A stretch of DNA of 64,000 bases from Gordionus sp. m RMFG-2023 (GCF_954871325.1 NC_088775.1:10145561-10209560), one strand, 5' to 3'; shown: positions 1-12,699, counted from the stretch's first letter. Program-made: numbers and translations. Notes: a model not told the origin generated them from the letters alone.

Positions 1-575
1 TTTATGTTACAAAAAAAAATATGAAGATATGCCGATAGATAATAAAAAATATTTTAATTTATAATTATAACTATAGATAAAAAAAAATATTTTAATTTAT
101 AATTATAACTATTAAAACTATAAACGATATCATCACATCACATTCCATCCTTTTTTAGAACTTTTTTATTTTACATAATTCTTCACTAGATCAAAGTTTA
201 AAGTCATTTATTGTCCACCGACTTTTATTTAAGAGTTTTTTCTTTATCACATAATATTAAAAAAAAATTTTAATTATACATTGTTTCACAACAATGTCTC
301 TTTAAATTAAAAAAAAAATACACATTTTTTTTTAAAAATTAATCTACACAAAAGTTTGTATTTCATTGAACTTTCCAATACCATACCACATGGTATTATT
401 CACATGAATTTATTAAAGTCAATGTTTTTTTTTATTTTATTGATAACAATTTAATTCTTAAATTAAAATATTCTTCTCTATTGATTAAGATAAATAATAC
501 TTTTCTTCCCAGATGTTATTTTTATTAAAACTTTTATTAACTTTTAATTATGCTTTACACAATTTTATATTGACA

Positions 576-2238
576 CTAAAAAAACGAACACTGATTACTT
601 TCATTTTCAATCATTACAATTTTATTCATTATATTTGAATCACCATTAATATCATTAGGACAATATTTATAAAAATTTTCATAAGACATGATTGAAATAC
701 TTGCCCCGGTATCAAATAACATTTCAACCATTTGTCCACCAAATTTTAAATTAATATGAGGACATGAACTCTGTTCCTTTGCTCTCTCAGTTATTAAAAT
801 TTTAGGCAATTTAATCGGTTGAATGATATTTATTTTAATCTCTTTTTCAATACAATTAATATTCATACCTAAATTCATCTCAGAATTTAAAGGTCTCTGA
901 ATCTCATTTATGTTTTATTTAAAATTTCCCTTGGATATATATATCACTCATTTGATTACAATAATCCTTTTTATTCAGATTATTGATTAATTTAAATTTT
1001 TTTTATTTCATCGAAATGACCATAAAAATTCCCAACATTACAACTCTTTTTATTCAAGTTAAATTTCAATGTATAATCTTCATTCCCATGATGATTATCT
1101 ATTTTAATATATATATCCACAAAATTTTTAATAAAATTATATAAATCACAAAATTTAATATTTTCAAAAATTAATTTATCTATTTTTATATGATTCTCTT
1201 TCAAATCATTTAGTCACTGTGACCCACTCACACTTTGAATACAATGTATAGCAATATGTCCCATTTCTTCACATTTGAAACACATTCTATCATGATCTGT
1301 ATTATAATTTTCAATTTTATCCACATTTTTAATAATAGGATTTTGTATATTTCTAACCACCGGTTGTAACACTACCGAGGTTCTTTGCGGAAATCCACTT
1401 TTAAAATTGGCTTCTTTCACCATGCAATTTCTTTTTATATGTCCTACAAAACCACATCTATGACACACTATGTCATTTTTTTCACTTGGTTTTGCAGTCA
1501 CATTTTCATTAGTTTTTCGGTCTCTTGAATAACAATTTTTACTTATATGTCCTTTTTTTTCACAAAGTTCACAACTTTCAATCACATTATTACTTTTGAT
1601 TTTTAAGTTGGAAACTTCTTTGAAAACAAATTTTTCATATTTTCTTTCATTTCTCTAATTTCACGTAAAATTATAGATTCGTCGATACTTTGTCTCAAAG
1701 TATTATCTGTTTTATTATTTTTCAAAATTTCTTCTGGCTTTTTACTCAAAATTTCAGAAATTTTCTCTTTAAATTCAATCACAATTGAATCTATTTTTTT
1801 ATTGATATCCTCCGATATTTCAATGTTTTGAAGAAATTTAAATACGTCACTCGTATCTAAATTTTTATCATTTTTTTCTTCAACATTTTTTTTAACATTT
1901 AAATTTTTTAATTCTAACAAAATTAAATGTAAACTATTTTTTATATCTTCATTAATATCTGAAGATTTCACCAAAACTTTAGGAATTATATTTTCAGTAT
2001 TTGTATTTTTTATATCACTTTCTCTATTTTTAAGAGATCTTCTTTTTATTTTCCTTATTAATTGTTTCATTATAATTAAGATTACATAAAACACAAAAAA
2101 AATTAATGCAGTAATGACATTATTGGTCATATCCACTTTATTAAAATTTGAATTAAAAATTTTATTAAAATTACTCTTAAAATTTGACATTTTATTAATA
2201 TTATGCTTATTATAATTATCATTAAAATAAAAAGCCAT
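576..2238 (-). mobile_element. LTR retrotransposon fossil (gag and protease part)
   Basis: Read on the minus strand, the parts in order are: a lysine/asparagine-rich block (about 2238-1603) with one hydrophobic segment near its N-terminus followed by a coiled-coil-like charged region; a block with three CX2CX4HX4C zinc knuckles (about 1585-1214) typical of Gag nucleocapsid; a short linker block (about 1204-992); and a retropepsin-like aspartic protease core with an LFDTGAS active-site motif (about 878-576). No reverse transcriptase is visible because the element runs off the left edge of the window. It is broken, with about three or more breaks, and looks old. Family is Ty3/Gypsy-like or a close LTR relative; Gag alone does not settle it. 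A stretch at about 2530-2551 could be a tRNA primer-binding site, but no LTR end was confirmed. Confidence 0.75.
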
Positions 2239-3363
2239 TTTTTCATTAATTATCCAAAATTTAAAATTTTATCTTATATATTTCTAATTTTAATCCAAAA
2301 ATCCTACTATTGCGTTGTGTAATTTATAATATAAAAATAAATTTCTTACCTTTAAATATCCGGAATCCACTAATGTTTTTAGGAACCCGGTCCTAGAAAA
2401 TATTTTTCTTGATTAATAACGTCTGAAATTTATTTTTATAAAACTCTCTTGTTTTATTTTTTTTTTCTAAATATTTCAATTTTTATATTTTTCTCAAACT
2501 TATTTTTTCCCTAATAAGTGTTAACGAATCCTGGTACCACTGCACCAATATTTTATTTGTAAATATATTAATTTCCAATAATTTCTTTATTCAAAATATA
2601 TTTTAATTTTCACAATCAAAATCTCATAATGATATCTCATAATAATATAATTTTTTTGTTTCACAATATATTTCAAAAAATCAATTCAATATTCTTCATT
2701 TTATAAAATCCCCGACTGAATCAAATTATTAACATCAAATTAAAATAATTTTCACATTTCCATAAAACATGAACATTTAAATTTATCTCGTATAATATAT
2801 TTATCAAAAGTCAAAAGTAAAAAAGTAAACAAAAAAATACCAAGTGTTTGAATATCAATTCTCGATAAAATAACTAATAAATAAAATATATTCTTTTTGA
2901 TTGACATTTTATAATATATCAGTACAAATATATATCATAATAATACAAAACTACAACAGTTTGATTTACCTATTTCCGCCCATCAGATCAAGGCCGGCAT
3001 CTGATAAAAGTTTATGAGTTACTAGGATATTTGGGATTTTTGGGGAATAGGTGGAGAAGTTTATTTATTGAGGACTGGCGAACATTAGGTGTTATAAATA
3101 TTTTATCATTTTTACAATATTTAAAATTAGCTATCTCATCAAATAGGCTTACAATTTTATATGATTATTAAATATTTAATATTATGGATATAAAATAGAC
3201 TACTAAAATTATATGATTAATCATAAACGGACTTTATCACTTTGTAATCTTTAAAATTAAGGATGGGATGGGCATATACAAATGGGTGAAAATTTCATTA
3301 TATATGCCTTTATTGTTTAGAATAGTGATGTTAAACGACTCAATTTGTGCCGATATTTAAAAA
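2239..3363. other. Gene-free AT-rich stretch
   Basis: No coding region is supported. It may hold the leader and upstream LTR of the adjoining fossil retroelement, but no clean LTR boundaries were seen. Confidence 0.4.
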
Positions 3364-3496
3364 TGACTAACTCAATATTTTATCCAGAAAAATATTATTC
3401 AAACCTGAAGATTTTAGAGTGCACAAAGGTTTCGACAATTATTAGGGAAATCCGAGGCCTAGGCAATATTTTTCTTGTTAAATATTGAGCTAGCCA
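3364..3496. repeat. TIR MITE, family C (copy 1)
   Basis: About 130 bp bounded by inverted repeats of the form TGACTAACTCAATATTTTA on the left and the matching TAAATATTGAGCTAGCCA on the right. The same termini occur at 35309-35442 and 37147-37279, so this is a dispersed non-autonomous family. Confidence 0.6.
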
Positions 3497-4751
3497 TACT
3501 TGTTTGGATTGATATTTTTATGTAAAATGTAATTTTTGATATAAAATTCAAAATTGTTCATGGATTTATGCTTGCCATTTTACCCCCTATGCTTTTCCAT
3601 TTCATCCCGCCATGGATTATGATAGAAAAAAATGACTTTCACTATATCTTAACTAGCGTCCATACTATATGAGGTAAGAAGCTCTGATTTTTTTTGTAGC
3701 CTAATGATTTATCTATCATATGGTACTTTATTAAATATAGTTTGAATCGAAATATTTTTTTATCTCAAAAGAGCTAAATTCTTGTCACCTGTCGGAGAGA
3801 GTGGGGTATATAATAATAGATATAATTACAATCTTTGGATATAATTTTAACAGTTAAAGGTCAAAATATGAGAAGGAAACATTAAATAAATAGCTTATTT
3901 TAGACACATCGTATCCTTTTTCAGAAATATTATAACTTTTTCTAAAAAAGGCATACTGTCCTTTTTCAATAATAATTAAATGACGAGAAAACCATATGTT
4001 TTTTTCTTAGAAAAGTCACATGTTATGGAAAAGGTACTATTATTTATGATATTTTTATTAATTTTTGATATCAAAACTGGGGAAAAAAATCCTTTCCTTT
4101 TTTTATTCATTCTAAATAAAAATAAAGAATATTGATATATCGAGCACATCTTTAAAAATTATTTCTTCAGGAAAACCTATAATTGATCAAGTCTTTAAAA
4201 ACGATTTACTTCTACAGGAAAACACTACTTGGGAGAACTGAATGTGAGACTGTATTTCGCTATGTTAATTGAGAGAAATTTTTTGACGTTATATGCATTC
4301 TTTGTGGAAAATTCAACTTTATTTATATAAACTCATCATGAAATTATATTTCAAAGTTTGTATATTCATCTGTTCGATTATTTATTAATTTAAAATATTA
4401 TATTATTAAATTTTTGAAAATATAAATCGACTATTATTATATATGTTATCGGCAATGTGTAATTTTTTTTAAACTTTAAATTATTTTTTAAGCAGGTTTT
4501 TTTTTAAATTTAAGAATTTGATTTTACTGGAAATGTATTCCATCATGTTTGGAATACCTAATCTATTCAGACAATCTTGCCATACACTTTTGAACTTAAT
4601 ATAATATTAAATGACTCAACGGCAAAATTGTCTAAAATCCACAAGATAGGTTTCTAAACATTTATACTTCCGGAAAAATAAATTTTTTATAAAAATGATT
4701 TAAAATTGTAATAGACATTGCTGCAAAAAACTGCCGCTAACATATATAATA
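3497..4751. other. Gene-free stretch downstream of FOXO
   Basis: No coding signal recognised. It lies 3' of the minus-strand FOXO gene, so its right-hand part should contain the FOXO 3' UTR, but no clear polyadenylation signal was assigned. Confidence 0.4.
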
Positions 4752-6783
4752 TTAGTCTATATGAAAAATTAACTTATCTAAATTGTATGTTGAATATTTA
4801 CTATTTATGGAAAAATCATATTTACTTATATATTTAATTAATGAGTATTTATTTATAAGATCATTTAAAAACTTGATTCCCTCAAGAATCCTACCATACC
4901 TTAAAATACTTTTAGTACTCTCCTTCCTATTTTTTCTGTATTCTAGATTCATCATCCACCAGGAGCTTCTACCGGCCTCATTTTCAACCCGAATAAATCG
5001 ATTGCGCAGTGAGAGATTATGCCTTATCGAATTCTAAATCAAAATGATTATATCGCTTGCTGCTTAATACGCACCTCAATTAGGTGTAATTTATAATTGT
5101 TCATTGGTTTATAAGTTAAAATTTAGGGAAAATAAAACAGATTCTTGAACTTCAAAAAAGCATTTTTTAAGTTTTGTGGGGTAGAAAAAAAGTTACATAT
5201 CTTCTTAAAAAAATGCTTTTAATTTTATTGAGGTTTGCCGCCTCTCTATAATGACCCTGATTCCTTAATCATTATAATAAGAAGAAAATATATAATTTAT
5301 TAAATGAATTTCTTAAACTTAGTAATTTTATTTAGGATCATATTTATTATAATACATTAAAAACAACACAGGGCATAAAAATAATTTATTTTAAAAATAT
5401 TTTTAAACCTTCCATCCAGCTGAACTAATTTTATCCACTTTATCTTTGAAATATGGAATGTATTGAATCATCCAATCATATATCTGGGACAGGGTCAACT
5501 TTTTATCAGGAGAAGTGCGAATAGCTTTCGTTATCAAATCAGCATAAGAAAAATTTCCCCACGCGTTTCGCCTAGAGATTCGAGTTTGGCCAGTAACACA
5601 AATGTTATTTTTATAGTTTTTATTGCTCTTACTCATATTTTTATTGTTGCCATTGTGTTGATTTAATAAACCATCCTTCAAGGCGGAAATTTCATTTTTT
5701 CTATTTAGTCTCACTGGAAAATTGGGAGTATACTGTGAAGCTTTTAATTGATCATAATGATAATCTTTGGCTATTATATTTGTGGACACTTCGAAATTAG
5801 AAAAATCGGGGATAATATGATGAGCTGAGTTGCTGTCTTTTCGGAAAAAATCTTTAGGGTTGTTAAGAACGTAAGAATCATTTTTTCGAATACCGAAATC
5901 TGATAAAAAAAATGAATGAGATGGTTCCTTCAAGGTTTTATAAACTTGAGGTGCATATCCATTGTCTAGTGATTGATCTTGATTTACATAGTTATTAAGT
6001 TCTTCTTTATACTCTAAATTATTACTATCTTCTTCTAGCATAATGTCTTCGTGTGATAGGTGTGGTAAAGGATGGCTATCATAGGATATGATTGTATTAT
6101 CCCTTTCAGAGATAGATGAATGTGACTCGGGTATATTACATAAATAATAATTTTCCGAAAAATTATCTAAAGTAGAACATGCCCTTTTATTTTCATTTTT
6201 TGAAAAATCTTGATCATTTCATATTGATACATTGTAATCGGTGTTTGAATTTGACTATTAGTATTAAAAGACAATTTTGAGGAATTTATAAATTCAAGCC
6301 CATTATTTTCTCTGTATATTTCTATGGTGCCTATTAAATCTTTTTTAATTCCATGCTAGTTGGAGTTCTACAATCTACTGCATGTTTTAGAACTTGATTG
6401 GTAATGAGTGAAGAATTTCTGATCCCATCATTATTAAATGAGTTATTTATGGTTTGGGTTTGTCCTTTTGATTGTTCAAAATTTTTATTTCCATCGTTTT
6501 GAAATTCCAACTGAAGAGGCCAAGTATTACATCTGTCTCAGCAATGAGGCCCCGAGAAGTTGGAACTGCCGCAAAAAGTGTTATTTAGACCAATTTTGGA
6601 ATTAAAATTCAAATGATATTTATTATGAGGGAAGGATGATTTATTATGATTAACATCAGCCAGGAAACCCTTTAATTCAAAATTAAGGGGCGAGAATAAT
6701 TGGGTTGACATTGAATGCATTTTATTCTCGTTATCTGTAACTATTTGGGAAGAGATTCTGTAAGGATGATACAAATTCGCCAT
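4752..6783 (-). CDS. FOXO: FOXO-type forkhead transcription factor gene, 5' half disrupted
   Basis: FOXO proteins are nuclear DNA-binding factors restrained by Akt under insulin signalling. Exon 1 runs 6783 down to 5409 and ends in [14 protein letters not shown]...SSAGWK; exon 2 runs 5033 to 4752 and resumes with NSIRHNLSL...SSWWMMN. The 375-bp intron falls exactly where FOXO genes carry their forkhead intron; the donor is AAG/GTTTAA and the acceptor GATTTAG/AATTC, phase 0. The N-terminal Akt-site region is recognisable (CNTWPL). Oddities: a TGA at 6538-6540 sits five codons before that Thr, at the first Arg of the RxRxxT motif; two frame changes follow, one near an A6 homopolymer (6341-6346) and one within about 6195-6230. 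After the forkhead only about 60 residues remain before the stop, so the usual long transactivation tail is absent and the second Akt site is not preserved. It could be a decaying gene, or a real divergent gene with sequence errors. Identity is sure; functionality is not. Confidence 0.82.
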
Positions 6784-7440
6784 TCAAAAAAAAAATTTTT
6801 AATTTAAAACTTTTTTAAAATTTAGAACCGATTTGCAATGACACTTTAAAGAAAAATCTTATTGCTTTGACACATTAAATTTAAGATTTACGATTATATA
6901 TTTTAAAAAAGAGTTTCATATTTACAATCAGTAGATTAGGCAATTATACAAAAATATTAAAAAATGGGTTTGATAAATTATAAATTAGACATTTGTTTCA
7001 AAAGATTTTAAGCGTAAATATTGAAATGATTATATAATAATTATTAGAATAAAATTTAATCCCTTTCAAAAATAAAGGTATAATAATAATATGTTTTTAA
7101 AAATTAATTAATAAAGGTCACAACAACTACCCTCACAGAAACTTTAAAATATACAATAACATGAAATATTTCTGATTAATTATTAAAATATTATTTTTTT
7201 CTAATCTTTTTTATGTTTCTATTAAATTACAATGAATTAAACGAATTTCTTAGAAAGTTTTTTTTTACTAAAATAACTAAGTTGGGTTTACTGTAAATAC
7301 CTACTTTAGGTGAACTTCAAAAATTAAAAACCACTTTATGAGAACTTATCTAAGTGGAGAGGTTAAATTAGCAAATAAAAAATTGGCCCCTCTCCATCAT
7401 GCTCGTCATAATTACTATCAAAAAAATAATGTTTTGGAAA
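6784..7440. other. Gene-free upstream region of FOXO
   Basis: Contains the presumed FOXO promoter side. No TATA box or other site could be singled out in this AT-rich sequence. Confidence 0.35.
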
Positions 7441-7451
7441 CTTTTTTAAAG

Positions 7452-7645
7452 ACTGTGTCCAAAACTATTTTAAAAAAATTCGCAAAGTTTTTAAACTTAG
7501 GAAACTTTAATGAAATTTATAAAAGGTTAGAATTATGTTTTGATGAACATGTTTTTATTTTTATATTTAAAATAGCTTATTAATTAATTTTTATTAAGTT
7601 TCGAAAGTTTGTAAATTTATTTTATGGTGTTTTGGACACAGCTTA
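7452..7645. repeat. TIR MITE, family A (copy 1)
   Basis: Starts with CTGTGTCCAAAAC and ends with its exact reverse complement GTTTTGGACACAG; similarity of the two arms continues further inward. TA/TTAA sequence flanks both ends, which suits a Tc1/mariner- or piggyBac-type non-autonomous element. A related copy is at 29036-29256 and a probable end at 48500-48612. The 81-residue open frame here (7338-7583) is not a gene. Confidence 0.65.
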
Positions 7646-8110
7646 AAAAATCAGTTTCATATATATTAAAAAAAATTATTCGGAAAAACCCAAATAACGT
7701 GCCACCAGCTTATTTACTCTACAAAATGCATTTTAATAAATGAATCATCACTCTAGCTAAATACCATAGATCATATATTATATATTTTAAAAAAATTCGA
7801 AAAGTTTTTAAACTTTAGAAAATTTAATGAAATTTATAAAAGGTTAGAATTATGTTTTGAACATGTTTTTATTTCTATATTTAAAATAGCTTATTAATTT
7901 ATTTTTATTAAAGTTTCGAAAATTTGTGAATTTATTTTTATGGTGTTTTGGACAGCTTAAAAAACAGTTTCATATATATTAAAAAAAATTTCTTTGGAAA
8001 TCCCAAATAGCGTGACACCAGCATATTTACTCTACAAAATCCATTTTAATGAAGGAAGCATCACTCTAGCTAAATGCCATAGATCATATATTATAGCATA
8101 AGCATTACAC
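7469..8110. repeat. Tandem duplication of about 320 bp
   Basis: The segment beginning ATTTTAAAAAAATTCG at about 7469 recurs at about 7789. The two units match closely through the MITE interior and its right end, then through a further stretch ending ACCATAGATCATATATTAT. The second unit lacks the left MITE terminus, so the duplication happened after the MITE inserted. Confidence 0.75.
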
Positions 8111-8744
8111 ATCCTTTCTAACTTTTTCCCATTTTTGTTACATACTATTTTTCTTATTTTAATATTGAAATACATGATTATTACCTCATCTCAACCACTT
8201 TTTGTTGTTCTTATTTAACCCCTTTCACTTGCTATTGGTGAGGGGGGGGGAGGTAGTAAGCCACTTTAATATGATTTATTTCATCTTACATCAATCCTTA
8301 ATTTCATTAAGTGGTTAATGGGTTTTTTAAAAAAATATATTTAATTTTTTATTATCAAATCTTTTGTTTTTTTCATAGTTATACATGTATTTTATAATTA
8401 ATTCGTCGCTTCATTGAACCACTTTACCTCAATAATATCTTCAAATAATATAATACTTTGTTATGCTAAATTTATTCTTTAAATATATTTTATTTTGTAA
8501 TAAATATCGTTATTCCCTCCAAAACAATTTCATACATTTTTAGGAATTCGTCCGATAAAAACATTAGGTCTGACACTACATTTGTATTTGAATATGCCGA
8601 ATTTGTTATCTTTCCAGGGATTTTCAGTGTCTAAAGAAGCTTATTTATATTTTTCTTAATAACGTATTTAAATAAAATAATTAGAATCAACACTAAAATG
8701 ATAAAGCTTAGGATTTAATTGGTTTTTTCTTTTTCCCCCATAAA
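8111..8744. other. Gene-free stretch with a G9 run
   Basis: No gene seen. A run of nine G at 8244-8252 stands out in otherwise AT-rich DNA. Confidence 0.35.
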
Positions 8745-9060
8745 TTTTACAGGATTTAAGATCACATATTTACGGCCTTTGGCTATGCTACATTTTTTAA
8801 ATAATAGTTTTGATTTTTCACTTCTTTTTTTAAAATATAGGCTTTTTTCTAAGAATTTTGAATTATGATCATTATTTTAAAATTTATTAACTTGCTTATT
8901 TATCTTTCAAATTATCGTGATATAGAGTATATTGATGGAACGAGGAGGGGGGGGGGGGGTTGAAAGTGTGGAGGGGGAAAATTTTTATTTATAATGATAA
9001 TTAGGAAAGCAAATTAATTTTCGAAGGAAAGAGGAATCCCCCCCCCACCACGACTACGCT
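8745..9060. repeat. Dispersed repeat, family B (copy 1)
   Basis: Carries the shared GCCTTTGGCTAT segment, a G13 run (8947-8959) and a C9 run (9038-9046). Related sequence occurs at 30712-31060 and, reversed, at 43836-43985. No ends with target duplications were found. Confidence 0.5.
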
Positions 9061-9299
9061 TATGGCCAAAATGGATCTTGCACTAATATACCATAAAAGG
9101 AGAATACTTTAAAGGATCTGAAACGTATTTTATAAAAAAAACTACTCACCTAAAAATGTTATTTGAAATGTAAGCTACATGAATAAAGGGGAATGTTTTT
9201 CAGCTCCTAGTTCATAAGATTTAAAATTTTAGATCCACTTTCTTTGGACAGAATGAAGTAAAAATTATTTAAAATAACTACTTATAATTCAAAATTTTT

Positions 9300-9415
9300 A
9301 GAAAAAAAAGCATTTAGCTATATTTCAAGTATGAATATTGTGCACTGAAATTTTTTTTCATCCATTAATGAAATCTCAAGGCTTGCAATATTTCTGGCTA
9401 AAATATTTGGTTACC
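9300..9415. repeat. TIR MITE, family C (partial copy)
   Basis: The right part, ending GGCTAAAATATTTGGTTACCG, matches the right arm of the family C copies at 35309-35442 and 37147-37279. The left arm is not clearly preserved. Confidence 0.4.
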
Positions 9416-10154
9416 GTTTTAAAAATTGATTTAACAACACTAAAAGAAATCGGAGTTATATAATTCATAAATAAAGTGCTAAAAAAAGAAGTATGAATTT
9501 TTTTAAAAACGAATTTTTATTCTTTGAAAAATTAATATTTAAGAAAATAATCTTTTAGTCATTTATTTAATATGAAATTTAAAAAATTATGAATCAAGGG
9601 TATAACTATTACTTTTTCGCATTGCATATCATATCCCTTCTTTATTTTATAAAAATATGTTAACCCCTAAGTATGTTAATATTATATATTGCCTGGAAGT
9701 TGTTGTCACTTAAAGTCATCATATAATAAGCAAAAAACGAGTCAATCATCCTCAAATTGCCATTCGTGACTCTAGAGAAACTCGTGACTTCTAATTTTCT
9801 TTAGTTTTTTTTAATTCCAAACAATCCCTGCCAAAATATGGCTAATACGTACACCGCCGAAACCTACCCCAGGTCTTCACATTTAATCAGAATTTAATTT
9901 CAAGATAATTAAATTACGATAAATATTGTCAATATTTTTATACATGATAAAATTGATCAATTTAAATGACCTCTATAATTTAATATTAAATACAATTATA
10001 TAATATTAAATAAGCAAACCTTTATATAATAATATTATTTAAATACTATGACCTCCATAAAATATAATATATCATATTTTGGCCCGAATTCAGGTTTATC
10101 AACTAACACTTTTGTTTTCTCCCATCACTCTTTGGATATTTATATATACTAGTA
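9416..10154. other. Gene-free stretch
   Basis: No gene. At 9736-9795 there is a short block (ACTCGTGACT and relatives) that resembles the repeated block at 58478-58580. Confidence 0.35.
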
Positions 10155-12330
10155 GAAAGCCCGTCAAAAATGATGGGAAATGAGATTTTTATTCATTTTT
10201 ACGATAGATGTCATGCCAGGTTCAAGCTCACAATATTAGGAAGCATCCAAGATCTTATATAAAAAAAGTTTATTAAGCCCAGCTCAACCCTTAATAATTT
10301 GTAAAAGATATTCCCAAGTCAGGTGCAAGCTAATATTAATTTTGAAGTTCCAAGCCCAGTCCTACCCATTATAATTTTGAAAATTTTTTCCCGCCTCGGA
10401 GATAGTTAAATTTTTAATTGATTTATCATCACACGAAGGGGAAATATCTGATTTACCAATTAGTCTAATATGCAAAAAATACATATTCCGTATTAAGGGA
10501 AACTGGGAAGCCCTGGGCAAACCACTTATTAGAGAATCATGACAAATAAAATAAAAATAACCGACTCTTATACTTTTTTGTAATATGATCAATTAAAATT
10601 ATATCTAAAAAATATATTGTTGTTTATATAGGGTTATTGTTGTTTTTCAGATAAATTTATAATGTATGTTTTGCATTTGCGAAATTATTTGTCAAAGAAT
10701 TTGATAAAGGTTATATATATTTTTATGTTAAGTAAAAAAAAAAATTCTATCTATTTATATTACAAAAATGCCATTAAACACTAATGAAACTTATATGCAA
10801 ATTATTTATATATTTTTTAAGATATTTTTTTTATTGACATATAAATTTAGGATAATTTTTTTAAAAAATAATGAGGATTATTTATAATGTATTTGATAAA
10901 ATTAAGAGCAAATCCTTGTTGACATTTTAATTTTTGATGAAAAAAGCGACAAAATAAATCTGGGCGGTCGTCTGGAGAGGAAATAATTAATATATCATTT
11001 TATATCATTTAAAATTGTAGATGAAAGAAATGACGGATTAACAAAGCAGTGCACAAAACACATTACGTCCTGATTAAGATGATATTATCAATGCCTTGGG
11101 ATACAGGTAAAATAAGAACGCAAAACGATATTTCTGTCAATGTCAGCATTGGTATCCCCCTCTAAAATAGAATCATGAACAACAATGTTAACTCAACCAT
11201 AAAACGGTCGTAAGTATTGTTATAAAGGCCACAACTACTGCATATTTTTCCATTAATAAAGCTGATGAAATTGGTCGTATTGTACATTCAAGTTTGAACA
11301 TTCCTCTAAATATTCATGAAAGTTTTTCAGAGAATCGGATAAAGTAATATTTATATTAACTCCTAGTGAAGTGAATGATAATACGGGATTAAATGCTTAT
11401 ATTTGTTAAGCGGAGGTGGCATAGGGATTGTGGTAGTGGTGATAGAAATATCATTTGGAGAACTGGGTGAAAATAAAATAAACATATATATAAAACATAA
11501 GATAAAAAAAACAAAATAAACCTCCAGATGAGTTCATTTCAAGCGTAGTTCTTTATTATTTTGTCTACCAGTAACTCTAGAACGGGTAAGGCGTTTGTTT
11601 AATCGTCATTATTTTCTTAGCTTATCTTTAATAATAGATTCATCATGTTTTGTAGCAATATGAAGGATTAGAGTTAGCCTAGACAAATAAAGAAATCAGG
11701 CAAAAATATAAATAAACTATTGTTAAAATTAAACAAACATTAAAATAATGTAAACCAGTAGATGGGTCAATATTAGATGCATATTTCTAGTCGTTGAAGG
11801 GCTATCATCAAAAAAAATTTTTGGGGGACTTATCAAGCCTATTATGATATTCTAAAGGTTTATTTTGCATGTTCATTATTAATGGCTGATATATCTATAT
11901 TTGAACAACTATAAAGAGGAAATAAGATGGGGATAGTTTTCTAAAGTAAAAAAAAAAATTCTTATGTTAATTTTATAAAGTAGGATTAAAATAAAATACC
12001 AATTGGAGAGACCAATTGGCAAACTTAAAAAAAGGGATCCTTGTGAATAGGTATAGAATAATTAAAATAATATATAAATACCGTAGGACCTGGCATGACA
12101 CTATCGTAAAAAATGAATAAAAATCTCATTCCCCGTCATTTTTGATGGGCTTTCTTAATAATTTGTAATATTTAGTAAATAATGTATTACTTTCCTATGT
12201 ATAAACATTGGTATAAACTCGAGACTTGATCAATGGACATGGGAATATCTTTTACAAATTATTAAGAGTTGAGCTGGGCTTGATAAACTTTTTTATAATT
12301 ATATGCTTCCTAATATTGTACCTCTTATAG
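10155..12330. mobile_element. Composite inverted-repeat element, about 2 kb, family unknown
   Basis: Two pairs of inverted arms are visible. Arm A: 10155-10220 against 12085-12154, sharing AAATGAGATTTTTATTCATT and TCATGCCAGG. Arm B: 10221-10325 against 12233-12330, sharing CAATATTAGGAAGCAT and CAACTCTTAATAATTTGT-type sequence. Because the order is A-B then A'-B' rather than A-B then B'-A', this is not one simple palindrome; a second element or a rearrangement must be involved. The interior (about 11060-11410, plus strand) holds a coding-like patch in several frames that I do not recognise. Confidence 0.6.
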
Positions 12331-12396
12331 TAACATTAATTTTGAAGAAATTTTTCCAAGCCTAGAGATATAATATTAATAATTTGTAATATTTTG

Positions 12397-12600
12397 TAAA
12401 TAATGTATTACTTTTTGGTTTAATATAGCCTCCTACAGTTGCATAGAAAATTTAAGTAATAGGATCATATGTTTGTATAAAATAAATATATAAAATCAAC
12501 ATTAGTAAATAATGTATTACTTTTTGGTTTTAATATGGCCTCCTAAAGTTGCATAGAAAATTTAAGTTATAGGATCATATGTTTGTATAAAATAAATAAA
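12397..12600. repeat. Direct repeat, period 110 bp, two units
   Basis: TAAATAATGTATTACTTTTT begins units at about 12397 and 12507 and both continue through GCATAGAAAATTTAAGT and GGATCATATGTTTGTATAAA. A third partial unit is at about 12155-12205. The array ends in an (AAAT)n run. Confidence 0.8.
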
Positions 12601-12645
12601 TAAAATACAAATAAATAAATAAATACGAACCGTTGACAGTAGCGA

Positions 12646-12699
12646 TGACATGACGTCACGATGACGTAGTGAGGACATGACGTCACGATGACGTAGTGA
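12646..12699. repeat. 27-bp tandem repeat, two exact units, each with a CRE palindrome
   Basis: The unit beginning GACATGACGTCACGATGACG occurs at 12646-12672 and 12673-12699 without change. Each unit contains TGACGTCA (12650-12657 and 12677-12684), identical to the consensus CREB/ATF site. It is much richer in GC than its surroundings. Function is unknown; it may be the subterminal part of a mobile element. Confidence 0.85.
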
